Positions 7,800-16,538 of a DNA stretch of 64,000 nt are shown in pieces. Where the stretch lies: NCBI RefSeq assembly GCF_014697075.1, contig NZ_JACJRE010000017.1, forward strand, positions 62,001 to 126,000. Reading direction: 5' to 3'. This DNA comes from Tolypothrix sp. FACHB-123 (lineage in GTDB: Bacteria > Cyanobacteriota > Cyanobacteriia > Cyanobacteriales > Nostocaceae). Each line of letters opens with the position of its first letter. Position 1 is the first letter of the stretch. The translations under genes and the position numbers were made by a program. Below the pieces are notes generated by a model that was not told where the DNA came from, searched no databases, and saw only the letters and a program-made list of their open reading frames with translations.

Positions 7800-10700
7800 A
7801 TGGAAACTACCAAATTGTATGCTCGTTTAGAAAATTATTATCAGCAAATCAAGACAATTATTCTCAGTCGTCAGAATCCGATTACTGGTTTACTACCTGC
7901 GAGTACGGCGATAACAGCTCACGGAGATTATACAGATGCTTGGGTAAGAGATAACGTATATAGTATTTTGGCAGTTTGGGGTTTAGCACTTGCATACCGC
8001 AAGATTGATGAAACTAAAGGCTACACTTATGAACTAGAACATAGTGCAATTAAGCTCATGCGTGGATTGCTATTTGCAATGATGCGACAGGCTTATAAAG
8101 TAGAAAAATTTAAACAGACACAATCCCCATTAGATGGATTACATGCTAAATACAATACCGCTACTGGTGATATTGTAGTTGGTGATGATGAATGGGGACA
8201 TTTACAATTAGATGCGACATCAATATTTTTGTTGATGTTAGCGCAAATGACTGCCTCTGGCTTGCAAATAATTTATACAATTGATGAAGTTAATTTTGTC
8301 CAAAATTTAGTTTATTACATTGGACGCGCTTATCGCACACCAGATTATGGGATTTGGGAACGGGGTAATAAAATTAATCACGGTAATGCAGAGTTAAACG
8401 CTAGTTCTGTCGGTATGGCGAAAGCTGCTTTAGAAGCCATGAATGGACTAGATTTATTTGGCGTTCACGGAAGCCAAGCTTCGGTAATTCATGTGCTTCC
8501 AGATGAAATTGCCCGCGCGCGAATTACATTAGAATCTTTATTACCTAGAGAATCAGGTTCAAAAGAAATTGATGCAGCATTGTTGAGTATTATTAGTTTT
8601 CCCGCCTTTGCAGTTGAAGACGAGCAACTACGCGATCGCACCTTTAACGATATCATTAACAAACTCCAAGGCAAATACGGCTGCAAACGCTTTCTCCGAG
8701 ACGGACATCAAACTGTATTAGAAGATACTCACCGCTTACATTACGAACCCTGGGAACTCAAGCAATTTGAGCATATAGAATGTGAATGGCCGCTATTTTT
8801 TACTTATTTATTTCTTGATGGCTTATTTCGTCACGACAAAGTCCAAACTCAATATTACCAAGAACGTTTAGAATCATTACTCGTAGAACGAGATGGTTTG
8901 CAATTATTACCAGAACTATATTATGTCGCAGAAGAGAACATAGAAGCAGAAAAGTTAGCCCCCCAAAGTCAACCGCGTCTACCTAACGAAAACGTTCCCT
9001 TAGTTTGGGCACAAAGCTTATATTTTCTTGCCCAAATGTTAAATGAAGGATTAATCGCTATTGGTGATATTGACCCTTTGGGAAGACATTTGTGTGTGGG
9101 AAAAAATCGAGAATCTCTCGTACAAATTGCCTTAATTGCAGAAGATGAAGATTTACAAGAAAAATTAGCAGTTCATGGTATTGAAACCCAAACACCCAAG
9201 CAATTAGAACCAATTCAAGTCAGAAATGCTGGGGATTTATCTACTATTTATACCCAAATTGGACGCAACAATAAACTCGGTTTAACTGGGCGTCCAGTGA
9301 GGCGGTTACGTAGTTTGACTACCTCTCGCATCTTTCGCATTCAAGACCAGACATTGGTATTTTTACCATCCTTCTTAGATGCCCAACAATTTTATTTAAC
9401 CCTTGATTATCATTTCTTACTCGATCAAATTAGAAGTGAACTCGCCTACATTCAAAAATATTGGAGTGATTTAGGTCGTCCGACTTTAACTTTAATGCTA
9501 ACCCATACCATGTTAGAAATTGGTGCTGAAGCATTATTAGAATTAATGCAAGAACTGAAAAATGGTGTTTGTCAGGGTGTTAGAGTAAAATTAGGACGAT
9601 TAAATCAGCTAATGCTAACAGCTGGATTGCAAAGAATTGACTTTCTCCAAGATGAAGAATTTTCCCTACCAGCCGTCAAAGATGGGGGATTACACTGCTA
9701 TTATTTGGCATATACTCCAGGTAAAAACTGGCAATTAGGACATACCCAAGAATTCCAAATGGAATGTGAAACCAACTTGGGTTCATTGCTTGCTACTTTA
9801 CGTGCTTCGGAAAATATTTACGAGCAAATTGAGTTATTGCAAACCTTAACAAGGTTGCAAGGATTAAATTTTGATACTGGTATTGGCGGGCCTAACTCTG
9901 TCGTCACAGTAGACAACTTACTTGATGAAATATATACCAAAGCTGGGGATTTAGGGCTTTGGGCGATTGTGCGCCGGGTTGCTGGGTTGCGACGAATGGT
10001 AGATATTGGCTTATCGGATGCTGTCACCAGTATTTTAGTCAGGGGTAAGCAAATTTCCGTCGGTAAAGCTTACAGCGAAGATTCCTTAATTGCTGTACCC
10101 ATGTCTCACGATGAAATAGCCGAGAAAATTAATCATTTTTGTCGAGAAGATATCCGCGATCGCGTCCTCACTCAAGAGATTATCATCTATTTGAGCGTAC
10201 TCATGCGAGGCGAACCCGAACTATTTCGCGGATTGCTGACACTCAAAGTTGGTTATCTCATCCTCTTAATTACCAGCAAACTAGCCAGAGAATTAAAAGT
10301 CACCCAAGATGAAGCCTACGAACATTTAATGCAACTGTCACCTTTTGAAGTCAAAACCAGGTTGCAAATTGTCTTAGCTGAATATGCGGGGATGAGTAAA
10401 CTCTTACGTCAGCAAGAATCATTACATGTCAGACAAAAAGAAAGTGACATTGATTGGGTATTACCATTCACCAATGATAGCGAAATCGAAGTTCCCGCAG
10501 GTGGATGGCGGCGATATCGCCAAGCTGAAGGCTCAACCGGACGAGTACCCAAGGACTTTTTTCAGCAAGTGTGGCTATTGATGAAACATTGCAAAGGTAT
10601 TGTGATTGGCGATAAATTAGAACGTCGCAATCGCTTAGATAGTGAATTAATGTTGTCAGAAATGACACCAGGGGAAAGGAATTTTGCCTTACTAGTCGAG

Positions 10701-11003
10701 CATCTACTCAATAAAATTGAAGCTCCCGAATATCGCCAAGTGAATATAGAAGCCTTAATGGAATTATCTGCGATCGCCGCCAATAACCCTAACCTGCAAA
10801 TTGAAGAATATATCGTCTTAGATGTCTTAATTGGTCACGCAGTTAGACTAGCATGGTTAGATGCCCATCCCGAACGCGGCGATCGCTATGATGAAGATAA
10901 AGCAAGTGCATGGCGATCTTTTTACAATACCTCTCCTAGAGATTTCGCTATTTATATTTTGAAGGCCTTCCGGTTCTTGACGGAGTTTGTCACAGAATTA
11001 TAA
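7800..11003 (+). CDS. phosphorylase kinase alpha-like / GH15-family protein
   Basis: A 1067-residue cytoplasmic protein related to the alpha/beta subunits of eukaryotic phosphorylase kinase, whose N-terminal half is a GH15 glucoamylase-like (alpha/alpha)6 barrel. Visible family motifs are HGDYTDAWVRDN (residues 41-52), EWGHLQLDATS (131-141), WERGNKINHGNAELNASS (186-203) and IECEWPLFF (326-334). The C-terminal half is helical, as in the kinase subunits. No signal peptide is present, so it acts inside the cell, perhaps on alpha-glucans or as a carbohydrate-sensing scaffold; neither activity is proven. The annotated ATG follows a 282-bp gap after the sugar regulator, and a strong terminator closes the gene. 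Proteins of this kind occur in many cyanobacteria. Confidence 0.85.
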   Translation: METTKLYARLENYYQQIKTIILSRQNPITGLLPASTAITAHGDYTDAWVRDNVYSILAVWGLALAYRKIDETKGYTYELEHSAIKLMRGLLFAMMRQAYKVEKFKQTQSPLDGLHAKYNTATGDIVVGDDEWGHLQLDATSIFLLMLAQMTASGLQIIYTIDEVNFVQNLVYYIGRAYRTPDYGIWERGNKINHGNAELNASSVGMAKAALEAMNGLDLFGVHGSQASVIHVLPDEIARARITLESLLPRESGSKEIDAALLSIISFPAFAVEDEQLRDRTFNDIINKLQGKYGCKRFLRDGHQTVLEDTHRLHYEPWELKQFEHIECEWPLFFTYLFLDGLFRHDKVQTQYYQERLESLLVERDGLQLLPELYYVAEENIEAEKLAPQSQPRLPNENVPLVWAQSLYFLAQMLNEGLIAIGDIDPLGRHLCVGKNRESLVQIALIAEDEDLQEKLAVHGIETQTPKQLEPIQVRNAGDLSTIYTQIGRNNKLGLTGRPVRRLRSLTTSRIFRIQDQTLVFLPSFLDAQQFYLTLDYHFLLDQIRSELAYIQKYWSDLGRPTLTLMLTHTMLEIGAEALLELMQELKNGVCQGVRVKLGRLNQLMLTAGLQRIDFLQDEEFSLPAVKDGGLHCYYLAYTPGKNWQLGHTQEFQMECETNLGSLLATLRASENIYEQIELLQTLTRLQGLNFDTGIGGPNSVVTVDNLLDEIYTKAGDLGLWAIVRRVAGLRRMVDIGLSDAVTSILVRGKQISVGKAYSEDSLIAVPMSHDEIAEKINHFCREDIRDRVLTQEIIIYLSVLMRGEPELFRGLLTLKVGYLILLITSKLARELKVTQDEAYEHLMQLSPFEVKTRLQIVLAEYAGMSKLLRQQESLHVRQKESDIDWVLPFTNDSEIEVPAGGWRRYRQAEGSTGRVPKDFFQQVWLLMKHCKGIVIGDKLERRNRLDSELMLSEMTPGERNFALLVEHLLNKIEAPEYRQVNIEALMELSAIAANNPNLQIEEYIVLDVLIGHAVRLAWLDAHPERGDRYDEDKASAWRSFYNTSPRDFAIYILKAFRFLTEFVTEL

Positions 11004-11024
11004 ACCTAACAAATCAAAAAATAC

Positions 11025-11055
11025 CCCCCTACTTTGGTGAAAGTAGGGGGTTTTT
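11025..11055. terminator. Rho-independent terminator
   Basis: An 11-bp perfect stem, CCCCCTACTTT (11025-11035) with AAAGTAGGGGG (11040-11050), has a GGTG loop and is followed by five T. It lies 22 bases after the stop codon of the GH15-like gene. A-rich sequence on its other side (from 11014) may make it work for the convergent DUF1232 gene as well. Confidence 0.93.
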
Positions 11056-11077
11056 AAATGTTATATTTTTTAAAAAA

Positions 11078-11392
11078 CTACTTGACAGGGATAGCATCAA
11101 CATCGACAGTATTCGCGGTGGTCGTAGTATCTTCTGTAGTAGAGGAAGTATTGGTTTCTACATAACCCTTACGGGCTTTCCAGCCTTCAATCACTAGTCC
11201 AGATACTTCACTAACTAGCAGGGTCAGCAGAAAAATATCATCAATTTCACCGACAATAGGGATAAAATCAGGGGCAATATCAATAGGACTGAGGATATAA
11301 ACAATAGTTCCTAAAATTACCCACCAACGATACTTTGGATTTTGCAGCAAATTGCGATACCAGGCGTAAACTGATTGGATTGAAAATTTCAT
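11078..11392 (-). CDS. YkvA/DUF1232 family membrane protein
   Basis: Small 104-residue protein of the DUF1232 (YkvA) family, recognised by the hydrophobic helix ending YILSPIDIAPDFIPIVGEIDD (about residues 32-52), the family hallmark. A second hydrophobic stretch at about 53-67 follows, and the tail is Thr-rich and low in complexity. It is probably inner-membrane associated; its function is unknown. It converges on the GH15-like gene and shares its terminator. Confidence 0.82.
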   Translation of the reverse strand: MKFSIQSVYAWYRNLLQNPKYRWWVILGTIVYILSPIDIAPDFIPIVGEIDDIFLLTLLVSEVSGLVIEGWKARKGYVETNTSSTTEDTTTTANTVDVDAIPVK

Positions 11393-11689
11393 GTTTTGAA
11401 CCTCCAGTTACCTTTAATTTTGACAAATTATGCTCAAAACTCCCGGTGGGAATAACCGCCCAAGTATGTCTGGAAGATGCTACAAAAAAAATTAAATTGC
11501 CAATTTCTGCTTTTAAAATACTCAAACCTAGCTGTGATAGGCATCTTGGTTGATGAGCTAATGTAAATTGAATTTACTAACCTAATTACTATGAAATTCG
11601 CCATCAGACTATGGCAATTGTGCATTAATCTTTAAAATTAAAGTGCTTTGCAATATTTATTGTGGATGTGGAGGGAGGAGAATTAAACA

Positions 11690-12448
11690 GTGGATATTTT
11701 AGATTTGTTTTACAAGGGTGGCCCAGCAATGTGGCCTTTGCTGGCGCTGTCTATTCTAGCTTTGAGCGTAATTTTTGAGCGTCTGTGGTTCTGGCTGCGA
11801 ATTTTAACTCAGGAAAAAGAAATAGTCGAGCGCGTTCTCGATGCAGCTAGTGAAAATTGGCAAGCAGCAGCAGACATTGCTAGACAAGCCACAAATCAAC
11901 CTATTGGCAGGTTTCTCTATGCTCCCTTAAGACTAGTCAAAAATGACGCAGAAAGCTTTCGCTTGGCTTTAGAAGCAACAGCCGAAGATGAGATAGCAGG
12001 AATGCGTCGGGGTGAAAAACTCTTAGAAGCAGTAATTGCACTCGCGCCACTTTTGGGATTGTTGGGTACGGTTTTAGGTTTGATTCAGTCATTACGAGCA
12101 ATTCGCATTGGTGATTTGGGAACTGAATCAACGGCTGGGGTAACTACAGGTATTGGCGAATCTCTCATTAGTACAGCAGCTGGGTTAATAGTTGCCATTG
12201 TGGCTTTGGTATTCTATCGCCTGTTTCAAAGTTTTATTGTCAACCAGGTCAAGGTTTTCCGTAAAGCTGGGAATGACATGGAATTGCTCTACCGTCAGTC
12301 ACCACCTGACTTTAGTAATAATACATCGATCGTGCTGCGGGAATCTTCCAGAGACAATTTTACTCCACCCCGGAAACGCGGTAGAAACAAATTTTCTAGT
12401 TCTCCAGAAAGCCCAGAAGAGAATGATTCTATCAACCCCGAGCAATAA
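11690..12448 (+). CDS. MotA/TolQ/ExbB proton-channel family protein
   Basis: Inner-membrane proton-channel subunit of the TolQ/ExbB type that powers a TolR/ExbD partner, which the next gene encodes 46 bases downstream. Three membrane segments are visible: about residues 12-34, the [16 protein letters not shown] segment near 121-136, and the [21 protein letters not shown] segment near 154-174. These carry the family Gly/Pro/Thr pattern. The last 40 or so residues are basic and Ser/Pro-rich, likely cytoplasmic. The start is GTG at 11690, supported by GGAGGAG ending 9 bases upstream. The pair may energise outer-membrane transport or envelope stability; the client is not evident here. Confidence 0.9.
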   Translation: MDILDLFYKGGPAMWPLLALSILALSVIFERLWFWLRILTQEKEIVERVLDAASENWQAAADIARQATNQPIGRFLYAPLRLVKNDAESFRLALEATAEDEIAGMRRGEKLLEAVIALAPLLGLLGTVLGLIQSLRAIRIGDLGTESTAGVTTGIGESLISTAAGLIVAIVALVFYRLFQSFIVNQVKVFRKAGNDMELLYRQSPPDFSNNTSIVLRESSRDNFTPPRKRGRNKFSSSPESPEENDSINPEQ

Positions 12449-12494
12449 GTCAAGACTTCCATCCTTGAACCAGCTATAGATTCAGTTTAAAACC

Positions 12495-13175
12495 ATGAAA
12501 GTTAATTTGCATACTCCGGTTGAAGAAGTCCAAATCCAAATCATTCCCTTAATTGATGTCGTTTTTTGCATTTTGACATTTTTTTTGTTGGCGGCTTTGC
12601 AATTTACTCGTCAACAAGCAATTAATATTGATTTGCCCAAAGCCAACACTGGAACGTCACCTACAACCTCGCTACAAGCTAATAGCAATATCTTACCAGT
12701 GACTATTGATGCTGTGGGCCAGACTTATGTGGAAAAAAACATGGTGACGCGAGAGCAATTGGCAGAGGTTTTAAAGCGATATGTCCAAGCAAATCCTAAC
12801 GGTATTTTAGTGCTGAATGCATCGCGGACAGCCACATACAACGATGTCATCGAAACATTGGATTTACTTCGCCAGGTAGGAGGCGATCGCGTATCTTTGG
12901 GGATTATACCAGGGCCATCTCAAGGATCAAATTCCAATCTGCCTGTCATTCCCTCGTTCCCCATCAATCCTAATCCTGCACCCAACAACGCACCAATCCC
13001 CGGTGTCAATCCTCAAGGTAGTAATCCTAATTTTCCCCTGAACCCCACCCAACCCCAATCGGGAACAGGTGCGAATCCAGCGAATCCGCAAACTGCGCCT
13101 GTAGTTCCTAATTCCACCGAACCTAACCAAAATGTAGCCCCTGGAACAACTAACTCTGCTCCTCAAAGGAGATAA
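12495..13175 (+). CDS. ExbD/TolR family protein with Pro/Asn-rich tail
   Basis: Biopolymer-transport partner of the preceding TolQ/ExbB-like gene. One N-terminal membrane helix (about residues 13-35) contains the conserved proton-pathway aspartate in PLIDVVF. A periplasmic ExbD domain follows to about residue 140 (VTIDAVGQTYVE, GILVLNASRTATYNDVI). Unusually, about 80 residues at the C-terminus are rich in Pro, Asn and Gln (NPNPAPNNAPIPGVNPQGSN), a low-complexity periplasmic tail absent from E. coli TolR. It may reach through peptidoglycan, but this is inference. Confidence 0.9.
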   Translation: MKVNLHTPVEEVQIQIIPLIDVVFCILTFFLLAALQFTRQQAINIDLPKANTGTSPTTSLQANSNILPVTIDAVGQTYVEKNMVTREQLAEVLKRYVQANPNGILVLNASRTATYNDVIETLDLLRQVGGDRVSLGIIPGPSQGSNSNLPVIPSFPINPNPAPNNAPIPGVNPQGSNPNFPLNPTQPQSGTGANPANPQTAPVVPNSTEPNQNVAPGTTNSAPQRR

Positions 13176-13411
13176 AGGAATAGAGAAAGATGAGGGAGGT
13201 GTTTCTCCCTTGTCTTGCTTGTGTTGCCCATTCCTCTCATCTTCTATCTTGCAATCCTCACCAAATCGCCTTAAACATAAAGATATCCGAAATAATTTCT
13301 GTCTAGAGAAAATAAATCTGTTAATTTACAAATAATTGGTGGAGTTTCAAAGCTTTTTCTCTTAATAGACTGAGTAATTTATCGCCAATCACCATTTACG
13401 TTTCAGGGGTT

Positions 13412-13783
13412 GTGGCAATGAATGAAGTTTGGATAATCTTAATAGTGTGGTTAGTTACATCTATTGGCTTGTTGATTATTTGCAAATTACCCTTAGGGGT
13501 AGAGATTGATACTCTCAATAAAGCCTTAGTATCAGCAGCAATAATCGGTATATTAACTACAATAGTTAGACCAATTTTACACTTTCTATTTACAGTAACA
13601 AGTCTGCTGACACTCAACTGGTTAGCCGACTTGTTTACATTTATGATTTCTGTTGTCTGTTTTAGTATTGCTGCTTGGTTAATTGACGGCTTTCGCCTGC
13701 GCTATGGAATTTGGAGTGCCGTTATGGGAGCGCTTACACTCACTATCATCCAAAATTTAGCTTACCAATTATTAGGTGTATAA
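13412..13783 (+). CDS. small membrane protein, phage-holin-4-like family
   Basis: A 123-residue, very hydrophobic protein with four probable membrane helices (about residues 5-25, 38-62, 66-92 and 98-118) and the motif WLIDGFRLR between the last two. This resembles the YvlD/phage_holin_4_2 family of four-helix membrane proteins, named by similarity and not necessarily holins. The start is GTG 13412 or ATG 13418. It has no clear operon partner; function is unknown. Confidence 0.65.
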   Translation: MAMNEVWIILIVWLVTSIGLLIICKLPLGVEIDTLNKALVSAAIIGILTTIVRPILHFLFTVTSLLTLNWLADLFTFMISVVCFSIAAWLIDGFRLRYGIWSAVMGALTLTIIQNLAYQLLGV

Positions 13784-13856
13784 GTGAATTAATTCTCAAT
13801 AATAAAACACTTACTTAGACAAAAAACTTGAGTCCACAGTCGATAGTCAAGGCACT

Positions 13857-13905
13857 TTGACTATTGACTATTGACTATTGACTATTGACTATTGACTATT
13901 GACTA
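13857..13905. repeat. 7-base tandem repeat, 7 copies (TTGACTA)
   Basis: Seven perfect copies of TTGACTA. The last three bases of the final copy (13903-13905) are the complement of TAG and form the stop codon of the thf1 gene on the minus strand, so the repeat starts exactly at the gene's end. Confidence 0.93.
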
Positions 13906-14610
13906 TTCGTTTGCACTAGGCGGAGCAGCGGAAGTAGTTGATTGTTGTTTGCGCTGTTCCCGTTTTTTGCGATCGGCGGAGAGTATATCTGCCATCACTA
14001 CTAAAGCTTGCGTAATTTTATCGAGATTAGAACGATATAAATCCAAATCTTTACTTAATTTTTCCTCTGATAGATGCAAGCCGATAGCAATTTTTTTCAA
14101 AGCTTCGGTGCGTTGCTTCTCGTCTTTAACTAATTCTGGATCTGACAGTTCCAATAGGGAAAATAAACCAATAGCAAACAAGCGATTATATTTAAAATTG
14201 GGATTATTTGCGATCGCTTGTAACTGAGATTGCAAATTAGCATCTCTATCTAAGGGAGTAGTTTGACTTAGCCAGCCAATTAGATCGTTGATTGGTAAGC
14301 TTTTAGCTAACTCGCGTAATTGTTCCGCATCTTGCTTGTAGCGTTGCTCTTCCTGCTCTACAGCCTGACATAAGGCGCTAAAAATAGATTCCTTATCTCG
14401 TTCTGGCTGGTAGCCCTGCATAAAGCGGTCGAAAGTAGTAACGACGCCCAAGCTATAAATCGGATTGTAGCTAAAATCAACATTGACTGACAGCAGATGC
14501 ATTTCCACCATCAACTCTTCCACTACCCGACGGTAAATCGTGTTGATTGGACGGGTGTGAAGAGTGTAGAAAGTTCGCTTTGTATCAGAAACAGTACGGA
14601 CGTTATTCAC
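13903..14610 (-). CDS. thf1: Thf1/Psb29 photosystem II biogenesis protein
   Basis: Thylakoid-associated protein required for photosystem II biogenesis and FtsH-dependent repair, and for thylakoid formation in plants. The 235-residue sequence has the full family pattern: N-terminal VSDTKRTFYTLHTRPI, then VEMHLLSVNVDFSYNPIYSLGVVTTFDRFMQGY (about residues 35-67), and a long charged helical C-terminal part predicted to form a coiled coil. There is no signal peptide, as expected for a peripheral protein. Its TAG stop lies in the adjoining tandem 7-mer, and the last residues (SAAPPSANE) are unstructured. It appears monocistronic. Confidence 0.95.
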   Translation of the reverse strand: MNNVRTVSDTKRTFYTLHTRPINTIYRRVVEELMVEMHLLSVNVDFSYNPIYSLGVVTTFDRFMQGYQPERDKESIFSALCQAVEQEEQRYKQDAEQLRELAKSLPINDLIGWLSQTTPLDRDANLQSQLQAIANNPNFKYNRLFAIGLFSLLELSDPELVKDEKQRTEALKKIAIGLHLSEEKLSKDLDLYRSNLDKITQALVVMADILSADRKKREQRKQQSTTSAAPPSANE

Positions 14611-14756
14611 AAAGAAAATGTTAAGGGCGACGTATTTTTATTGTCTCGCTTAAAGGCTAGTTTGCCAAGTTCGGGTTTCAACTTGCGAGTGGTCGGTTTA
14701 CAATATTTTTACTTAGCCAGGGATCGATCTGTGTTTCATCGATTTCTCTTTTAGGC

Positions 14757-14958
14757 TATCAATGGTCAATAGTCAATAGTCATTTATACTCTTTGGCTTG
14801 TTTTGCATCAGCCTTCAAGCGGTCAATTATTAATCAACTAATAACTGTTGACTGTTGACTATGGGACTTCCAAGTAAAAAAATATTCCATTGCTATTGTT
14901 CACTGTTGACGGTTGACTGTTAACTGTGAACCGTCAACTGTCAACAGTCAACGTTTAA
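14757..14958. repeat. degenerate 7-mer repeats with 10-bp inverted repeat
   Basis: Diverged GTCAATA, TGTTGAC and CAGTCAA units fill much of the gap between thf1 and the bilin-lyase gene. Within them GTTGACGGTT (14905-14914) and AACCGTCAAC (14929-14938) form a perfect 10-bp inverted repeat with a 14-base spacer. No gene is seen. Confidence 0.75.
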
Positions 14959-15012
14959 CGGAATAATTTATTTTTTGGAGTTCCCTATGAACTTTTGACA
15001 AAATCTAAATTT

Positions 15013-15609
15013 ATGAGCCTATCTTCACAGTTAACAGTTCTGGGTCAGTACTTGGCTGGTGAATTTGACAATCAGGAACAAGCCATCAACGATCCTGTTT
15101 GGTACGTCCACCTCCGCCTTTGGCAAAGGCCAGTTAATCTGTTTTCCGCAGACAGTATTACATTGTTTGCTGAACAAGCGAATATTATCAACCTAGAGAA
15201 TCCTTACCGCCAAAGAATTATGCGGTTACAGTCAGGCGGTGATAACGATGCACCCCTGCAAGTCCAATATTATATGCCTAAAGACCCAAATAGTTTAAAA
15301 GGTGCAGGACGCAATCCTAATTTACTTGATACATTGACACCGGATAGCCTAGATTTATTGCCAGGCTGCGTTCTTACAGTTACTCCAGAAACAATAGCGC
15401 CTAACTGCTATAAATTTGTCGCCACTCCGCTACCAAATACTAGCTGTTGCTTTACCTATCTTGGCAACACCATCCAAGTTTCTTTGGGTTTTGCGGCCTC
15501 GACAACAGAATTTCTTAGCTACGATAAAGGTATTGACAGCACCACTGGTAAAGCTACTTGGGGAGCAGTTTTAGGCCCCTACCGCTACACCAAGCGACAG
15601 CACTACTGA
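15013..15609 (+). CDS. CpcT/CpeT-family phycobiliprotein chromophore lyase
   Basis: Cytoplasmic lyase of the CpcT/CpeT family, which attaches bilins to a cysteine of the beta subunit of phycocyanin or phycoerythrin. The protein (198 residues from ATG 15013) matches the usual length and has the family features QYLAGEFDNQEQAINDP, WYVHLRLWQRPV near residue 36, ENPYRQRIMRL near 70 and WGAVLGPYRY near the end. An upstream in-frame TTG at 14995 adds six residues and is less likely. A well-placed GGAG at 14977 serves only a three-codon frame at 14987, so the real start has no obvious ribosome binding site. Which phycobiliprotein it serves cannot be told. Confidence 0.85.
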   Translation: MSLSSQLTVLGQYLAGEFDNQEQAINDPVWYVHLRLWQRPVNLFSADSITLFAEQANIINLENPYRQRIMRLQSGGDNDAPLQVQYYMPKDPNSLKGAGRNPNLLDTLTPDSLDLLPGCVLTVTPETIAPNCYKFVATPLPNTSCCFTYLGNTIQVSLGFAASTTEFLSYDKGIDSTTGKATWGAVLGPYRYTKRQHY

Positions 15610-15771
15610 GTATTGAGTGGTGACTACGAAGTAGTAGACAAGATTTTTGTCTTAACTCTACTTCGTCTTCTGTACCTTTTCTCAATTTTTCAACTCAGCA
15701 ACGCCATTGATGAAAATTTTGACAACCTAAGTAAGGCGCTAGCTTCTCAAAAATGAGACCTTAAAAGACTT

Positions 15772-16140
15772 TTAGCTAGCCATGCTGCGAGGTACACCTT
15801 CTAAAGCTTCTTCTTCGGTGTCAAAGATTTCAAAGACTGTGTCCATCATTGTCACTTCAAACACAAGTTTGGCTTCTGTATGTACGTTACAAATCCGAAA
15901 GCTACCCTTGAGTTTATCAGCATCACGCATTCCGGCTACTAAAGAAGTAAGACCAGAACTATCAATAAAGTTTACCTGACTTAGATTTACTACCACATGG
16001 CGACTGAGTTTGGAAATACATTCCTGTAACTTCAGGCGAAATTGCCAAGCAGTTGTAATGTCTAAGCGTCCGCTCGGTGTCAAGACAATAACGGTATTAC
16101 CATCTTGAGTTGTTTGGGTTTTCTGCTCTATCTGAATCAC
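15772..16140 (-). CDS. STAS-domain anti-sigma factor antagonist
   Basis: A 122-residue single STAS-domain protein of the SpoIIAA/RsbV type. The typical phosphorylatable serine lies in VNFIDSSGLTSLV (Ser61/Ser62). Such proteins act in partner-switching with anti-sigma kinases and PP2C phosphatases; neither partner is in this window. The gene stands alone, with GC-poor flanks. The final MAS residues are close to a tail-to-tail junction with the bilin lyase gene. Confidence 0.88.
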   Translation of the reverse strand: MIQIEQKTQTTQDGNTVIVLTPSGRLDITTAWQFRLKLQECISKLSRHVVVNLSQVNFIDSSGLTSLVAGMRDADKLKGSFRICNVHTEAKLVFEVTMMDTVFEIFDTEEEALEGVPRSMAS

Positions 16141-16538
16141 TGAGCCTCCCTATGGCAGTCCTGTGCAAATTAACTACTGTATTTAAAGCTGTTACTGGTG
16201 AGTCAAAAAACTTGCATTTCTGGAAACCTCAATGCCCCATGACGAGGATGATATCCAGTGGTTAGTAAATTAATTGACTCACCACTAACAAAATAATTTC
16301 ATGCTGATACTTGAGGTTAACAAGTTACAGCTAAAAATGTCACCTTTTTTTACTCGGTGCTTATCTTTAGTAGTTTAACTCACTAAAACAGGAGAGAGCC
16401 AGTTAAAAATGCTCGGTTAGCAGCAGACAAAACAGAGATGAAGCCTAGATATATCAAGCACTGAAGCTAAAGTGATTGACTGTAATTTTTACAGTATAGC
16501 TTGTAAGATTTTACTCAAAACTCACTTTTAGACAATGC
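16141..16538. other. intergenic region, nothing recognised
   Basis: About 400 bases between the STAS gene and hemF, both on the minus strand. It should contain the STAS promoter. No gene, repeat array or clear hairpin was identified. Confidence 0.5.

Noticed and set aside
11025-11055. riboswitch upstream of the DUF1232 gene
   Set aside because: The stem with T-run lies at the 3' end of both convergent genes, so it is a terminator.
13857-13905. CRISPR array
   Set aside because: Units are only 7 bases and directly adjacent without spacers; no cas genes are in the window. The same holds for the arrays at 4987, 21405, 50811 and 52522.
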